NCBI GenBank assembly: GCA_945883335.1
Contig: CAMCXI010000002.1
Span: 62,001 to 126,000, forward strand
Source: Candidatus Methylopumilus universalis
GTDB taxonomy: Bacteria; Pseudomonadota; Gammaproteobacteria; Burkholderiales; Methylophilaceae
Direction of reading: 5' to 3'
Length of the DNA stretch: 64,000 bases
Each line of letters opens with the position of its first letter. Positions within the stretch are counted from its first letter, which is position 1. Below the pieces are notes generated by a model. The model was not told where the DNA came from and did not search any database. It worked only from the letters and a program-made list of their open reading frames with translations. The translations under genes and the position numbers were made by a program. Shown piece after piece: positions 55,499 to 64,000 of this stretch.

Positions 55499-57343
55499 AT
55501 GCGTCCTAACACCTCAGAAACAAATCCTCATATCAAAGCGCGACAACGGAGCGATTTGCAAGTCATTCGAAACTTAATGCCTTATATCTGGCAGTTTAAG
55601 TTTAGGGTCATCATCACGCTTTTATGTTTAGTTTTTGCAAAAGTCGCCAATCTTGGTGTGCCAATCGTGCTCAAGAAGATTGTCGACACGCTCAGTATTA
55701 CCTCGACATCACAGGCGCTGCTTGTGGTACCTGTCAGTTTAATTCTCGCTTATGGGTTATTGCGCCTATCGGCATCTTTGTTTGGGGAATTAAGAGAGCT
55801 GATTTTCGCAAAAGTCACTGAAAGCGCGGTTAGAAAAGTGGGCTTGCAAGTGTTTAACTACGTGCATGCGCTTTCCCTCCGCTTCCATTTATCACGACAA
55901 ACTGGCGGCATGACGCGCGATATTGAAAGAGGCACGCGCGGTATTCAGTCTCTAATTTCTTATTCGCTCTACAGTATTATCCCAACGCTGATTGAGCTAC
56001 TCATGGTGCTGGGCTATTTCTTCTTTGTGTATAACATCTGGTTTGTGGTGATTACGCTTATTGCGCTGACTTGTTATATTATTTTTACGATTGTGGTGAC
56101 CGAATGGCGGACTAATTTTAGACGACAAATGAATGATTTGGACTCTAAAGCCAATCAGCGAGCGGTTGACTCATTGATTAACTTTGAGACGGTGAAGTAT
56201 TTTGGCAATGAGCAATACGAAGCACTGCGCTACGATGAAAATCTCAAAAACTACGCACAAGCGGCAGTGAAGTCTCAAAAATCATTAGCTATGTTGAATT
56301 TTGGCCAACAAACAATTATTGGGGTTGGCTTGATTTGCATTTTGGGTTTGGCTAGCTCAGGCGTGGCCAAAGGTACCATGACCATTGGTGACTTGGTGCT
56401 TGTTAATGTGTTGATGATACAGCTTTATATTCCACTTAATTTTTTAGGCGTGCTTTATCGAGAAATGAAGCAATCGCTTGCGGATATTGATCGAATGTTT
56501 GGCCTACTTGAAACGCATCAAGAGGTCGCAGATAAGCCTAATGCTTATCAACTTTCTGTGAAGTCGCCAGCACTGGGGCCGCATGTGATTTTTAAAGACG
56601 TATCTTTTCACTATGAGGCTAACCGTCAAATTCTGAACAAAGTTTCTTTTGAGATTTTGCCAGGCGAAACTACGGCGGTGGTTGGGCATAGTGGGGCGGG
56701 TAAAAGTACCTTGTCGCGTCTCTTATTTCGCTTCTATGATGTGCAACAGGGCGCTATTTTGTTTGATGGTCAGAACATTCAAGATGTTCAGCAAGCTAGC
56801 TTGCGTCAAGTCGTTGGGATTGTCCCGCAAGACACCGTGCTGTTTAACGATACGATAGGCTACAACATTGCTTACGGTAAACCAGGTGCGACGCAATTCG
56901 ATATTGAATCAGCCGCTAAGTCAGCGCAAATCCACGAATTTATTGAGAAGTTGCCGGAAGGCTATCAAAGCGCAGTAGGTGAGCGTGGTCTCAAGCTTTC
57001 AGGTGGGGAGAAACAGCGTGTAGCCATCGCAAGAACCCTACTTAAGCAGCCTGCGCTATTAATTTTTGATGAGGCGACGTCAGCGTTAGATTCTGAAACC
57101 GAGCGCACCATTCAAAATGAGCTGAATGATTTAGCGCGTAACCGCTCGACCTTGATTATTGCACATCGCCTCTCTACGATTACCCATGCCCACCAAATTT
57201 TAGTAATGGAAGAGGGTGAAATTATTGAGCGCGGCACACATGAGGCCTTAATCAAGCTTGGTCAGCGTTATGCAGAAATGTGGCGTGTTCAACAATCTCA
57301 GAACGTTTCTAGCTCAGTAATGGTCAATCCTATATCAATTTAA
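55499..57343 (+). CDS. Atm1-type ABC exporter (fused membrane and ATPase)
   Basis: The 614-residue half transporter has six membrane helices (about residues 30-330). Its nucleotide-binding domain has Walker A GHSGAGKST, the Q-loop region GIVPQDTVLFNDTI, the signature KLSGGEKQRVAIAR and Walker B LLIFDEATSALD. Features such as SRQTGGMTRDIERGTRGIQSL and NFETVKYFGNEQYE mark the Atm1/HMT1 subgroup, whose members export glutathione-type thiol conjugates or precursors linked to iron-sulfur and heavy-metal handling. It lies 46 bases before ovoA on the same strand, a possible functional pair around thiols. Confidence 0.9.
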   Translation: MRPNTSETNPHIKARQRSDLQVIRNLMPYIWQFKFRVIITLLCLVFAKVANLGVPIVLKKIVDTLSITSTSQALLVVPVSLILAYGLLRLSASLFGELRELIFAKVTESAVRKVGLQVFNYVHALSLRFHLSRQTGGMTRDIERGTRGIQSLISYSLYSIIPTLIELLMVLGYFFFVYNIWFVVITLIALTCYIIFTIVVTEWRTNFRRQMNDLDSKANQRAVDSLINFETVKYFGNEQYEALRYDENLKNYAQAAVKSQKSLAMLNFGQQTIIGVGLICILGLASSGVAKGTMTIGDLVLVNVLMIQLYIPLNFLGVLYREMKQSLADIDRMFGLLETHQEVADKPNAYQLSVKSPALGPHVIFKDVSFHYEANRQILNKVSFEILPGETTAVVGHSGAGKSTLSRLLFRFYDVQQGAILFDGQNIQDVQQASLRQVVGIVPQDTVLFNDTIGYNIAYGKPGATQFDIESAAKSAQIHEFIEKLPEGYQSAVGERGLKLSGGEKQRVAIARTLLKQPALLIFDEATSALDSETERTIQNELNDLARNRSTLIIAHRLSTITHAHQILVMEEGEIIERGTHEALIKLGQRYAEMWRVQQSQNVSSSVMVNPISI

Positions 57344-57389
57344 TCTTGTTAATACCGCTATTACATTCAATAGCACCTGAGTGAATACT

Positions 57390-59495
57390 ATGCATCAACT
57401 TTTAAATCGTACAATTCAGCTTAATCAAGCATCCTCTGAAGTGCTCGGAGAGCAAATACGCGCTTATTTCCATCAAACAGCGGACCTTTATGAGAGCCTT
57501 TTTGATCACTTAGCGTCTGATGAAGCTTACTATACGAAGTCGATTAGCCTGCGCCATCCGCTTATTTTCTATTTCGGTCATACCAACACTTTTTTTGTTA
57601 ATAAACTCATCCTGTCTGGACTGATTACTAAGCGAGTGAACCCGAAGTTTGAGTCTATGTTTGCAGTGGGTGTTGATGAAATGGGTTGGGATGACGTTAA
57701 TTCGCAAAACTACAACTGGCCTACCGTCGATGAGGTCAGAGCTTACCGCGCAGAGGTGCGTCAAGTCGTTGATCAATTAATCTCTGAGTTGCCACTTAAT
57801 CTGCCAATCGACTGGAAGAGTCCTTGGTGGGTAATTTTAATGGGTATTGAGCATGAGCGCATTCATCTTGAAACAAGCTCAGTCCTGATTCGTCAGCACG
57901 CATTGAAGTATGTAAAACCTTCATCCGCCTGGGAGACATGCACAGCGCAAGCGTCAACAGCGCCAACCAATAATTTCGTTGAAATTAAAGCCCGTGATAT
58001 CAAGCTTGGTAAACAAGACGACACCTATGGCTGGGATAACGAGTATGGGACGTTTGAAAAACATTGCCCAGCGTTTAAAGCGGCTAAATATCTCACGTCC
58101 AATGCAGAGTTTCTTGAGTTTGTTGAAGCGGGCGGTTATAAAAACGATACTTATTGGCTAGAAGAGGGCCTTTCTTGGAAAAAATATGCCAATGCCATGC
58201 ATCCTACTTTTTGGGTGCAGCAGAATGATGGCTGGCATCTTAGAATCATGGCAGAAGAAATCGCGATGCCTTGGAGTTGGCCTGTAGAGTTGAACTATCA
58301 CGAGGCTAAAGCTTTTTGCGAATGGAAGTCTGAGCAATTGGGGATGGCCATCCGAATGCCAACCGAAGCTGAGTGGCACAGTATTTATGAGGAGGCAGGA
58401 CTGTCTGATGTAATTGTTTCTAGCAGCCATCAAGCCAATTTGCATTTAGACCATGGTGCATCCTCTTGTCCGGTGGATCAGTTTGCCCATGGCGCGTTGT
58501 TTGATGTGGTGGGTAACGTATGGCAATGGACTGAAACACCGATTTTCCCATTGGATGGCTTCCGGGTGCATCCGATTTATGATGATTTTACGACGCCTAC
58601 CTATGATGGCCGTCATAATCTCATTAAAGGCGGCTCTTGGATTGCAACCGGTAATGAAGCCTTAAAAAGCGCACGCTACGCGTTCCGACGTCATTTCTTT
58701 CAAAATGCAGGATTCCGATACATCATGACAGACACACCAATAGAAGACCATTCTTCGCATTATGAAGATGACAAGCAGCTTTCAGAATATGCCGAATTTC
58801 ATTATGGCGACCAATATTACGGTGTGCCTAATTTCCCTAAAGCGCTGAGTGACCTCGCGATTGAAGTGATGAAAGGTCGTCCTATGACGACTGCCTTAGA
58901 TTTAGGCTGTGCGACAGGTCGTGCTACGTTTGAACTAGCGAAGCACTTTAATCATGTGACTGGCATTGATTTTTCAGCAAGATTTATTGGATTAGCACTT
59001 AAGTTGTCTCAGCAGGGGGTGTTACGTTACGCCATGGCCACAGAGGGCGACTTGGTGAGCTACCAAGAACGCACACTTGCTGAATTGGGCCTTGAAGGTG
59101 TTTCCTCAAAAGTAGAATTTTGGCAAGGCGATGCCTGCAATCTTAAACCAAACTTTACTGGATATGATTTGATTTTAGCGGCAAATTTAATCGACCGTTT
59201 ATATAGCCCAAGTCACTTTTTGAATGCGATTCATGAACGTCTTAATATCGGTGGGATATTAATGATTACCTCACCCTACACTTGGCTTGAAGAACATACA
59301 CCACGTGAAGAGTGGATTGGCGGTTTTAAACGCGATGGCGAGAACGTGACGACTTTGGATGGTTTGAAGACTTTACTGGGTCATCATTTTGAGCTGGTGA
59401 AAGCGCCAGTTAAGGTACCATTTGTGATTAGAGAAACGCAGCATAAATTCCAACATACGCTCTCTGAGGTGACTTTCTGGAAACGCATTCTCTAA
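57390..59495 (+). CDS. ovoA: 5-histidylcysteine sulfoxide synthase / mercaptohistidine methyltransferase
   Basis: OvoA is the iron enzyme that joins cysteine to the imidazole of histidine and, through its C-terminal domain, methylates the ring in ovothiol synthesis. The N-terminal DinB-like part has PLIFYFGHTNTFF and IEHERIHLETSS (iron ligands). The FGE-sulfatase part has PVEVNY-like and GNVWQWTETPIFP and LIKGGSWIATGNEA. The C-terminal SAM domain (about residues 480-700) has TALDLGCATGRATFELA. About 701 residues with the ATG at 57390; a GTG at 57381 is an alternative. The lyase OvoB is not recognisable nearby. Confidence 0.93.
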   Translation: MHQLLNRTIQLNQASSEVLGEQIRAYFHQTADLYESLFDHLASDEAYYTKSISLRHPLIFYFGHTNTFFVNKLILSGLITKRVNPKFESMFAVGVDEMGWDDVNSQNYNWPTVDEVRAYRAEVRQVVDQLISELPLNLPIDWKSPWWVILMGIEHERIHLETSSVLIRQHALKYVKPSSAWETCTAQASTAPTNNFVEIKARDIKLGKQDDTYGWDNEYGTFEKHCPAFKAAKYLTSNAEFLEFVEAGGYKNDTYWLEEGLSWKKYANAMHPTFWVQQNDGWHLRIMAEEIAMPWSWPVELNYHEAKAFCEWKSEQLGMAIRMPTEAEWHSIYEEAGLSDVIVSSSHQANLHLDHGASSCPVDQFAHGALFDVVGNVWQWTETPIFPLDGFRVHPIYDDFTTPTYDGRHNLIKGGSWIATGNEALKSARYAFRRHFFQNAGFRYIMTDTPIEDHSSHYEDDKQLSEYAEFHYGDQYYGVPNFPKALSDLAIEVMKGRPMTTALDLGCATGRATFELAKHFNHVTGIDFSARFIGLALKLSQQGVLRYAMATEGDLVSYQERTLAELGLEGVSSKVEFWQGDACNLKPNFTGYDLILAANLIDRLYSPSHFLNAIHERLNIGGILMITSPYTWLEEHTPREEWIGGFKRDGENVTTLDGLKTLLGHHFELVKAPVKVPFVIRETQHKFQHTLSEVTFWKRIL

Positions 59496-59510
59496 TTCGA
59501 TATCTCGCCC

Positions 59511-59553
59511 CAACAAATAATAATGCGCCTTTAAGGCGCATTATTATTTGTTG
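59511..59553. terminator. long perfect hairpin between ovoA and msrB
   Basis: A 43-base perfect palindrome, with 21-base arms around one central base (effective loop TTTAA), pairs CAACAAATAATAATGCGCC with GGCGCATTATTATTTGTTG. GC pairs lie at the tip and AT pairs at the base, so it can stop transcripts from both convergent genes. Confidence 0.88.
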
Positions 59554-59570
59554 GCAGTTAACTTAAAAGA

Positions 59571-60014
59571 TTAACTTTTGCGTTGCAATGATAGCGCATT
59601 TACACAGTATCGTAGCTTGCTAGGTGCAGGACCATCAGGGAAGACGTGGCCCAAATGTGCATCACAGGTATTGCAGGTAATTTCTACACGGCTTCTAAGA
59701 AGGCTATCGTCTGTGTGATAAGCAATCGCATTTTCTTTGAGTGGCTGCGTGAATGATGGCCAGCCAGTGCCAGAGTCAAATTTTTCGGTTGAATCGAATA
59801 GCAGAGTATCACAGCACGCACAGGCGTAAATGCCTGCTTCAAAATGGGTGCACATTGGTGAACTAAATGGACGTTCAGTGCCTGCATTACGTGTGACGTC
59901 ATAGACTTCTTCAGGCAACAAGCTTTTCCATTCTTCGCTTGTTTTTACCAAGCGCTTATCAGGACTAAAATTGCCCAAGTTGACGAGTTTTTGAATACTT
60001 TCCCAAGTGAGCAT
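59571..60014 (-). CDS. msrB: peptide methionine-R-sulfoxide reductase
   Basis: MsrB reduces the R form of methionine sulfoxide in damaged proteins. The 147-residue protein has the zinc cysteines Cys65 and Cys68 (YACACC) and Cys114 and Cys117 (CNTCDAHLGHVF), the SGTGWPSF motif, and the catalytic cysteine Cys137 in RYCVNALSL. It is convergent with ovoA and faces the same oxidative-stress theme, but the genes are on opposite strands. Confidence 0.96.
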   Translation of the reverse strand: MLTWESIQKLVNLGNFSPDKRLVKTSEEWKSLLPEEVYDVTRNAGTERPFSSPMCTHFEAGIYACACCDTLLFDSTEKFDSGTGWPSFTQPLKENAIAYHTDDSLLRSRVEITCNTCDAHLGHVFPDGPAPSKLRYCVNALSLQRKS

Positions 60015-60104
60015 TTAAATTTTCCTGATCGGTAGATGAATGAATCAACGAGTTGACTGCTTATTGTGTCAAATCGTTCGATTTTGATTGAATGCTAAAT
60101 TGAG

Positions 60105-61316
60105 TTATGCCACAGCCTTTTCAATGCGGTCTAGTGCATTTTTAAGGTTATCCATTGACGTAGCAAATGAAATTCGGAAATAACCTTCCGCACCAAATGC
60201 TGAGCCTGGCACAACGGCTACTCCTACTTGTTCAAGCAAGTATTCAGAAAGTGCCATGTCCGTTGCATCTTCGATCTTGCCTTCTTTGTGCAAGTTGCTG
60301 ATGGCATTTCTTGCATCTGGAAAAGCATAGAAAGCGCCACCCGCTTTAATGCACTTAAGTCCGCGCATCTTGTTAAAACGATCGACTACATATTCATGAC
60401 GCTCAATAAAAGCTTTGACCATCGGCTCGATACATTCCTGAGGCCCTTCTAAGGCAGCTTGTGCAGCAACTTGTGAGATCGAGGTTGGGTTGGAGGTTGA
60501 TTGTGATTGTAAAATTTCCATTGCTTTGATGATGTAAGCAGGTCCAGCGGCATAGCCTATACGCCAACCTGTCATTGAGTAAGCTTTAGAAACGCCGTTA
60601 AGCACGATACAGCGGGGTTTTAACTCTGGGGCTGCATTGAGGATGTTATAAAATTTCTCACCCGTTAAGTTCACATGTTCATACATGTCATCAGTCGCAA
60701 CCAATACATGAGGGTGACGTTTTAATACCTCACCTAACGCCTTTAATTCATCTAAGCTATAAACCGCGCCAGTAGGATTAGAAGGAGAGTTAATCATGAA
60801 GAGCTTGGTTTTTGTTGTAATAGCAGCTTCTAATTGTGCTGGCAAAAGCTTAAAGCCTTGCTCAATACCACATTCAATAATGATAGGTTTCGCGCCAGCC
60901 ACTATTGCGATATCTGAATATGAAACCCAGTAAGGGGCAGGAACAATCACTTCGTCGCCATGGTTCAATACTGCAAGCGCAAGATTGAAAATACACTGTT
61001 TGCCACCTACGCCAACAATGACTTCTTTATCTGTGTAATCAAAACCGTTTTGATTCTTGAATTTAGCAACGATGGCTTTTTTTAAGCCTGGAATACCCGC
61101 CACAGGCGTATATTTGGTAAAGCCGCTATCAATGGCTTGTTTAGCGGCATCCTTAATGTGTTGTGGTGTATCAAAGTCTGGCTCGCCAGCACCAAGGCCA
61201 ATAATATCTTTACCTTCAGATTTTAACTTTGCTGCCCGCGCTGTAACTGCAAGGGTGGGGGATTCTTTGATGGCTTGAACACGTTGAGAAAGGATAGAGT
61301 GCGCTGCTTGTTCCAA
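60105..61316 (-). CDS. aspC: class I PLP-dependent aminotransferase (aspartate aminotransferase type)
   Basis: The 403-residue enzyme belongs to the I-beta/I-gamma aspartate aminotransferases. It has GLGAGEPDFDTPQHI, NSPSNPTGAVYS, the PLP lysine in NGVSKAYSMTGWRIGYAAGP, and the late RISFATS arginine. It probably makes aspartate from oxaloacetate, perhaps also prephenate to arogenate as some relatives do. Close to uvrB but divergent, an arrangement known in related genomes. Confidence 0.9.
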   Translation of the reverse strand: MEQAAHSILSQRVQAIKESPTLAVTARAAKLKSEGKDIIGLGAGEPDFDTPQHIKDAAKQAIDSGFTKYTPVAGIPGLKKAIVAKFKNQNGFDYTDKEVIVGVGGKQCIFNLALAVLNHGDEVIVPAPYWVSYSDIAIVAGAKPIIIECGIEQGFKLLPAQLEAAITTKTKLFMINSPSNPTGAVYSLDELKALGEVLKRHPHVLVATDDMYEHVNLTGEKFYNILNAAPELKPRCIVLNGVSKAYSMTGWRIGYAAGPAYIIKAMEILQSQSTSNPTSISQVAAQAALEGPQECIEPMVKAFIERHEYVVDRFNKMRGLKCIKAGGAFYAFPDARNAISNLHKEGKIEDATDMALSEYLLEQVGVAVVPGSAFGAEGYFRISFATSMDNLKNALDRIEKAVA

Positions 61317-61438
61317 AATGACGTCCTTGAGCTTAAAAATGAGCTAATGCGTGATTTTACTCAAAAAACCGCTCGCTTGAAACCAGCAACACCCTAATAT
61401 TGCATCCTTATTACATCTTTAAATATTAATTGAAGGTA

Positions 61439-62488
61439 TTAACGACGTTTTTGACATTTGTCACCGCATGTAACAGCTTGATTAAATTCTTCAGCTGTAT
61501 CTGGATCGATCGTACTGATAGCGATCTTCATGGCTTGCACTTCTTTAATATTGCCCTGTTCCGCAGCCATCAAACCCAGCCTAAACATCGCGTCAATGTT
61601 GTCCTTGCTAAGATTTATCGCTTGGCGATATGACTTTTCTGCATCGCCCTTTAGCTTCGTCTGTTCTTGAGCGACACCAAGCTCATACCAAGCTTCTGTG
61701 TTTTTAGGTTCGGCTTTTACCCATTTACGCGATACCTCTAAAAGCTTAGACCAATCCTCTTGCAGTTCAGGTTGCGCGATTTGCATAAAGAATGGTTTGT
61801 TCGCATCCTCCTCTTCCCAGAAAGTTTTGCCGTCGATTGGAAATTTCGTTTCGATCGGTTGTTTTTCAACAGAAGCCATCCATTCAATTGGGAGGGCATA
61901 AAAATAGGCGTTTCTGCCAGGGGATTTAAACGTATTGATGCCGATCAGTCGACCTTGACCATCAAATAAACCACTGCCGCTAGCACCCATCGAGAATCGG
62001 GCAGTACTTCTGATGATGTAACCGTTATCAAAAGGGTAGATAGATTTAAGAACGCCGTTTGCATTCACAGGGCTTGGGTTGCCGCTAGAGTGCCCCATGC
62101 CCATGATTTCTTCACCTTTTTTCATGGTAGTTGCTGAACCAATCTCAATTGCTTCAAATGGCGTTGATTCAGTTTCGATGAGGCACATATCATGGTAACG
62201 ATCTGCTTGAACTTGTGTAATGCGATATGTATCCTCACCTTTAGATATATAGGGCTCCGGCGTCTTTCTAAATATATGACAATTGGTCACTACTTTGTTT
62301 TTACCCACCACAACGCCTGATCCGTAGGCCATGCTGCCGTCAGTGGTGTACCCCTTGATCATGACAATTGAATAAAAGGACTTTAACAGTTTCGCTCTGT
62401 CATAAGCTTGTGCACTGGGGGCACTCATAATAAATGCACATGAAAGCGCAATGACGATTTTTGTTTTTGTATTTTTGACGAAATTCAT
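61439..62488 (-). CDS. secreted trypsin-like serine protease with TPR repeats
   Basis: The 349-residue protein has a signal peptide (residues 1-28, ending PSAQA). A chymotrypsin-fold domain has His in VVTNCHIF, Asp in YHDMCLIE and Ser in MGASGSGLFDG, so the triad is complete. A C-terminal TPR part follows (AWYELGVAQEQTKLKGDAEKSYRQAI and AMFRLGLMAAEQGN). It resembles degP-related proteases without a PDZ domain. A periplasmic quality-control or signalling role is plausible but not shown. Confidence 0.85.
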   Translation of the reverse strand: MNFVKNTKTKIVIALSCAFIMSAPSAQAYDRAKLLKSFYSIVMIKGYTTDGSMAYGSGVVVGKNKVVTNCHIFRKTPEPYISKGEDTYRITQVQADRYHDMCLIETESTPFEAIEIGSATTMKKGEEIMGMGHSSGNPSPVNANGVLKSIYPFDNGYIIRSTARFSMGASGSGLFDGQGRLIGINTFKSPGRNAYFYALPIEWMASVEKQPIETKFPIDGKTFWEEEDANKPFFMQIAQPELQEDWSKLLEVSRKWVKAEPKNTEAWYELGVAQEQTKLKGDAEKSYRQAINLSKDNIDAMFRLGLMAAEQGNIKEVQAMKIAISTIDPDTAEEFNQAVTCGDKCQKRR

Positions 62489-62673
62489 TAGCAGGGCTCC
62501 AAATGGATGGTTTTTAAATGCAACTCTTTAAGGACATAATGCACTAAATAAAGTTCGTGGTTTTCATGAATGCCTCACTTTGCAATCTTTAATCAGCAAA
62601 GTGTCATCACCCTGTTAAAATAACACGGTTTTCGAGCATATTCATCGTTAGTATTATTTCAAGGCTCAAGCAA

Positions 62674-64000
62674 TTGATCGTTACGTTTCCTAATAGCAAA
62701 TATCAGCTTCATCAACCATTTCCACCAGCAGGAGATCAACCACAGGCGATTGATAAGCTGACTGCGGGGATTGAAGCTGGCTTGAAGTATCAAACCCTAC
62801 TTGGCGTAACGGGCTCTGGCAAAACCTATACGATGGCTAACGTGATTGCGCGTACCGGTCGCCCAGCGATTGTGATGGCACCAAATAAAACCCTTGCCGC
62901 GCAGCTTTACTCCGAGTTCCGCGAGTTCTTCCCGAATAATGCGGTGGAATATTTCGTTTCTTACTATGATTACTATCAGCCTGAAGCCTATGTGCCGTCG
63001 CGTGACTTGTTTATCGAAAAAGACTCAAGCATTAATGAGCACATTGAGCAGATGCGCTTATCTGCAACTAAAGCACTTTTAGAGCGAGATGACGCGATTA
63101 TTGTGGCTTCCGTGTCAGCGATCTACGGGATTGGCGATCCGGTGGATTACCACGGCATGGTCCTTCATCTTCAACAAGGCGAAAAGCTGAGCCAGCGCGA
63201 TGCAATTTTACGCTTGGTTGGCATGCAATATGACCGAAATGACTTTGATTTCTCTCGTGGCTGTTTCCGTGTGCGCGGTGATGTGATTGATGTATTCCCC
63301 GCTGAAAACAGTGAAACGGCGGTGCGTATTTCCTTATTTGATGACGAGGTTGAAACCATTACCTTGTTTGATCCGCTCACAGGGCAGATATTTAATAAAA
63401 TTGCCCGTTACACCATTTACCCTTCAAGCCATTATGTCACGCCGCGTGAGACCACCGTGCGCGCCATGGAAAAGATTAAGCACGAACTTAAATCACGCGT
63501 TGATTTTTACATCAAAGAGGGCAAGTTAGTTGAGGCGCAGCGCATTGAGCAGCGCACCCGCTTTGATTTGGAGATGCTCAACGAGATTGGCTTCTGCAAA
63601 GGCATCGAGAACTACTCCCGCCATTTATCCGGCCGTGGTCCTGGTGACCCACCGCCAACGCTCATTGATTACCTTCCCAAAAATGCCATCATGGTCATGG
63701 ATGAAAGCCATGTCACTGTTCCGCAGATTGGTGCAATGTATAAGGGCGATCGGTCACGTAAAGAAAATCTAGTGGATTACGGCTTCCGCCTGCCTTCGGC
63801 TTTGGATAACCGACCACTCAAGTTTGAAGAGTTTGAGCAAATCATGCGCCAAACTGTGTTTGTGTCTGCGACACCTGCAGAATATGAGGCAAATCATCAG
63901 CAACAAGTGGTTGAACAAGTGGCAAGACCAACGGGCTTGGTGGACCCTGAAATTATTGTGAAGCCCGCGGATACGCAAGTCGATGACTTGCTCTCTGAGA
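62674..64000 (+). CDS. uvrB: excinuclease ABC subunit B, N-terminal part (3' end outside window)
   Basis: UvrB is the damage-verifying helicase-like subunit of nucleotide excision repair. The open frame runs to the window end with no stop. It has Walker [25 protein letters not shown], the beta-hairpin [15 protein letters not shown] and the motif [15 protein letters not shown]. The start is a TTG at 62674 ([22 protein letters not shown]), nine bases after AAGG; no ATG or GTG fits. About 442 residues are visible. The sequence is intact within the window. Confidence 0.95.
   Translation, partial: MIVTFPNSKYQLHQPFPPAGDQPQAIDKLTAGIEAGLKYQTLLGVTGSGKTYTMANVIARTGRPAIVMAPNKTLAAQLYSEFREFFPNNAVEYFVSYYDYYQPEAYVPSRDLFIEKDSSINEHIEQMRLSATKALLERDDAIIVASVSAIYGIGDPVDYHGMVLHLQQGEKLSQRDAILRLVGMQYDRNDFDFSRGCFRVRGDVIDVFPAENSETAVRISLFDDEVETITLFDPLTGQIFNKIARYTIYPSSHYVTPRETTVRAMEKIKHELKSRVDFYIKEGKLVEAQRIEQRTRFDLEMLNEIGFCKGIENYSRHLSGRGPGDPPPTLIDYLPKNAIMVMDESHVTVPQIGAMYKGDRSRKENLVDYGFRLPSALDNRPLKFEEFEQIMRQTVFVSATPAEYEANHQQQVVEQVARPTGLVDPEIIVKPADTQVDDLLSE

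Noticed and set aside
60105-61316. Aminotransferase as the missing OvoB sulfoxide lyase for ovoA
   Set aside because: Sequence is that of the common aspartate aminotransferase found near uvrB in Betaproteobacteria, and it is separated from ovoA by msrB; no lyase-specific feature seen.
61430-61633. Many short frames opposite or inside recognised genes
   Set aside because: They overlap well-supported genes in other frames and lack domain motifs or ribosome sites.

Overview
The window looks like a chromosome segment of a low-to-moderate GC betaproteobacterium, most likely Methylophilaceae (Methylotenera/Methylophilus relatives). The basis is the gene order leuB-asd-fimV-(ecfT-like)-truA-trpF-trpB-trpA-accD-folC-SPOR-cvpA-purF-metZ, which is typical of Betaproteobacteria, combined with AT-leaning base composition. 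The family name is an inference.

Layout. 1-20.5 kb is ordinary core genome: leucine, aspartate-family and tryptophan synthesis, fatty-acid and folate enzymes, purF and metZ, then rmuC, moaD-moaE, a LonB-like protease and an Hsp15-like protein. 20.5-21.2 kb holds a phd-doc toxin-antitoxin pair. 21.2-46.6 kb is a surface-polysaccharide island: rfbBDAC (dTDP-rhamnose), a UDP-xylose-type synthase, gmd, about nine glycosyltransferases, an ABC exporter (wzm/wzt), a Wzx-type flippase, an acyltransferase, a methyltransferase and a WbaP-type initiating transferase. 46.7-47.3 kb is a higBA toxin-antitoxin pair. 47.3-64 kb returns to core and near-core genes: metK, a phosphoribosyltransferase, yqjD-E-K, an NRAMP-like transporter, a TonB receptor, tRNA-Asn, an Atm1-type ABC exporter, ovoA (ovothiol synthesis), msrB, an aminotransferase, a secreted protease and the start of uvrB.

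Main discovery candidate. The island encodes a complete Cre-like tyrosine recombinase (43962-44894, minus), divergent from a small HTH protein. I also see six short intergenic sites of the form CGCTAA-N6-TTAGCG (0-2 mismatches), built like recombinase crossover sites: two inverted arms around a 6-8 bp centre. They lie at 21234, 25534, 36467, 40185, 46624 and 47307, always between genes, and cut the island into gene modules. The 21234 and 46624 sites are inverted relative to each other and share extra homology pointing into the island. The last two sites bracket higBA alone. I propose a Cre/lox-like cassette-exchange system that shuffles surface-glycan modules. This is an inference from sequence pattern and needs comparative genomics.

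Second theme. Two adjacent glycosyltransferase genes at 25.6-28.3 kb carry one lesion each: an in-frame TAA, and an eight-A run right after a start codon that puts the gene out of frame. This fits gene decay or on/off switching of glycan genes.
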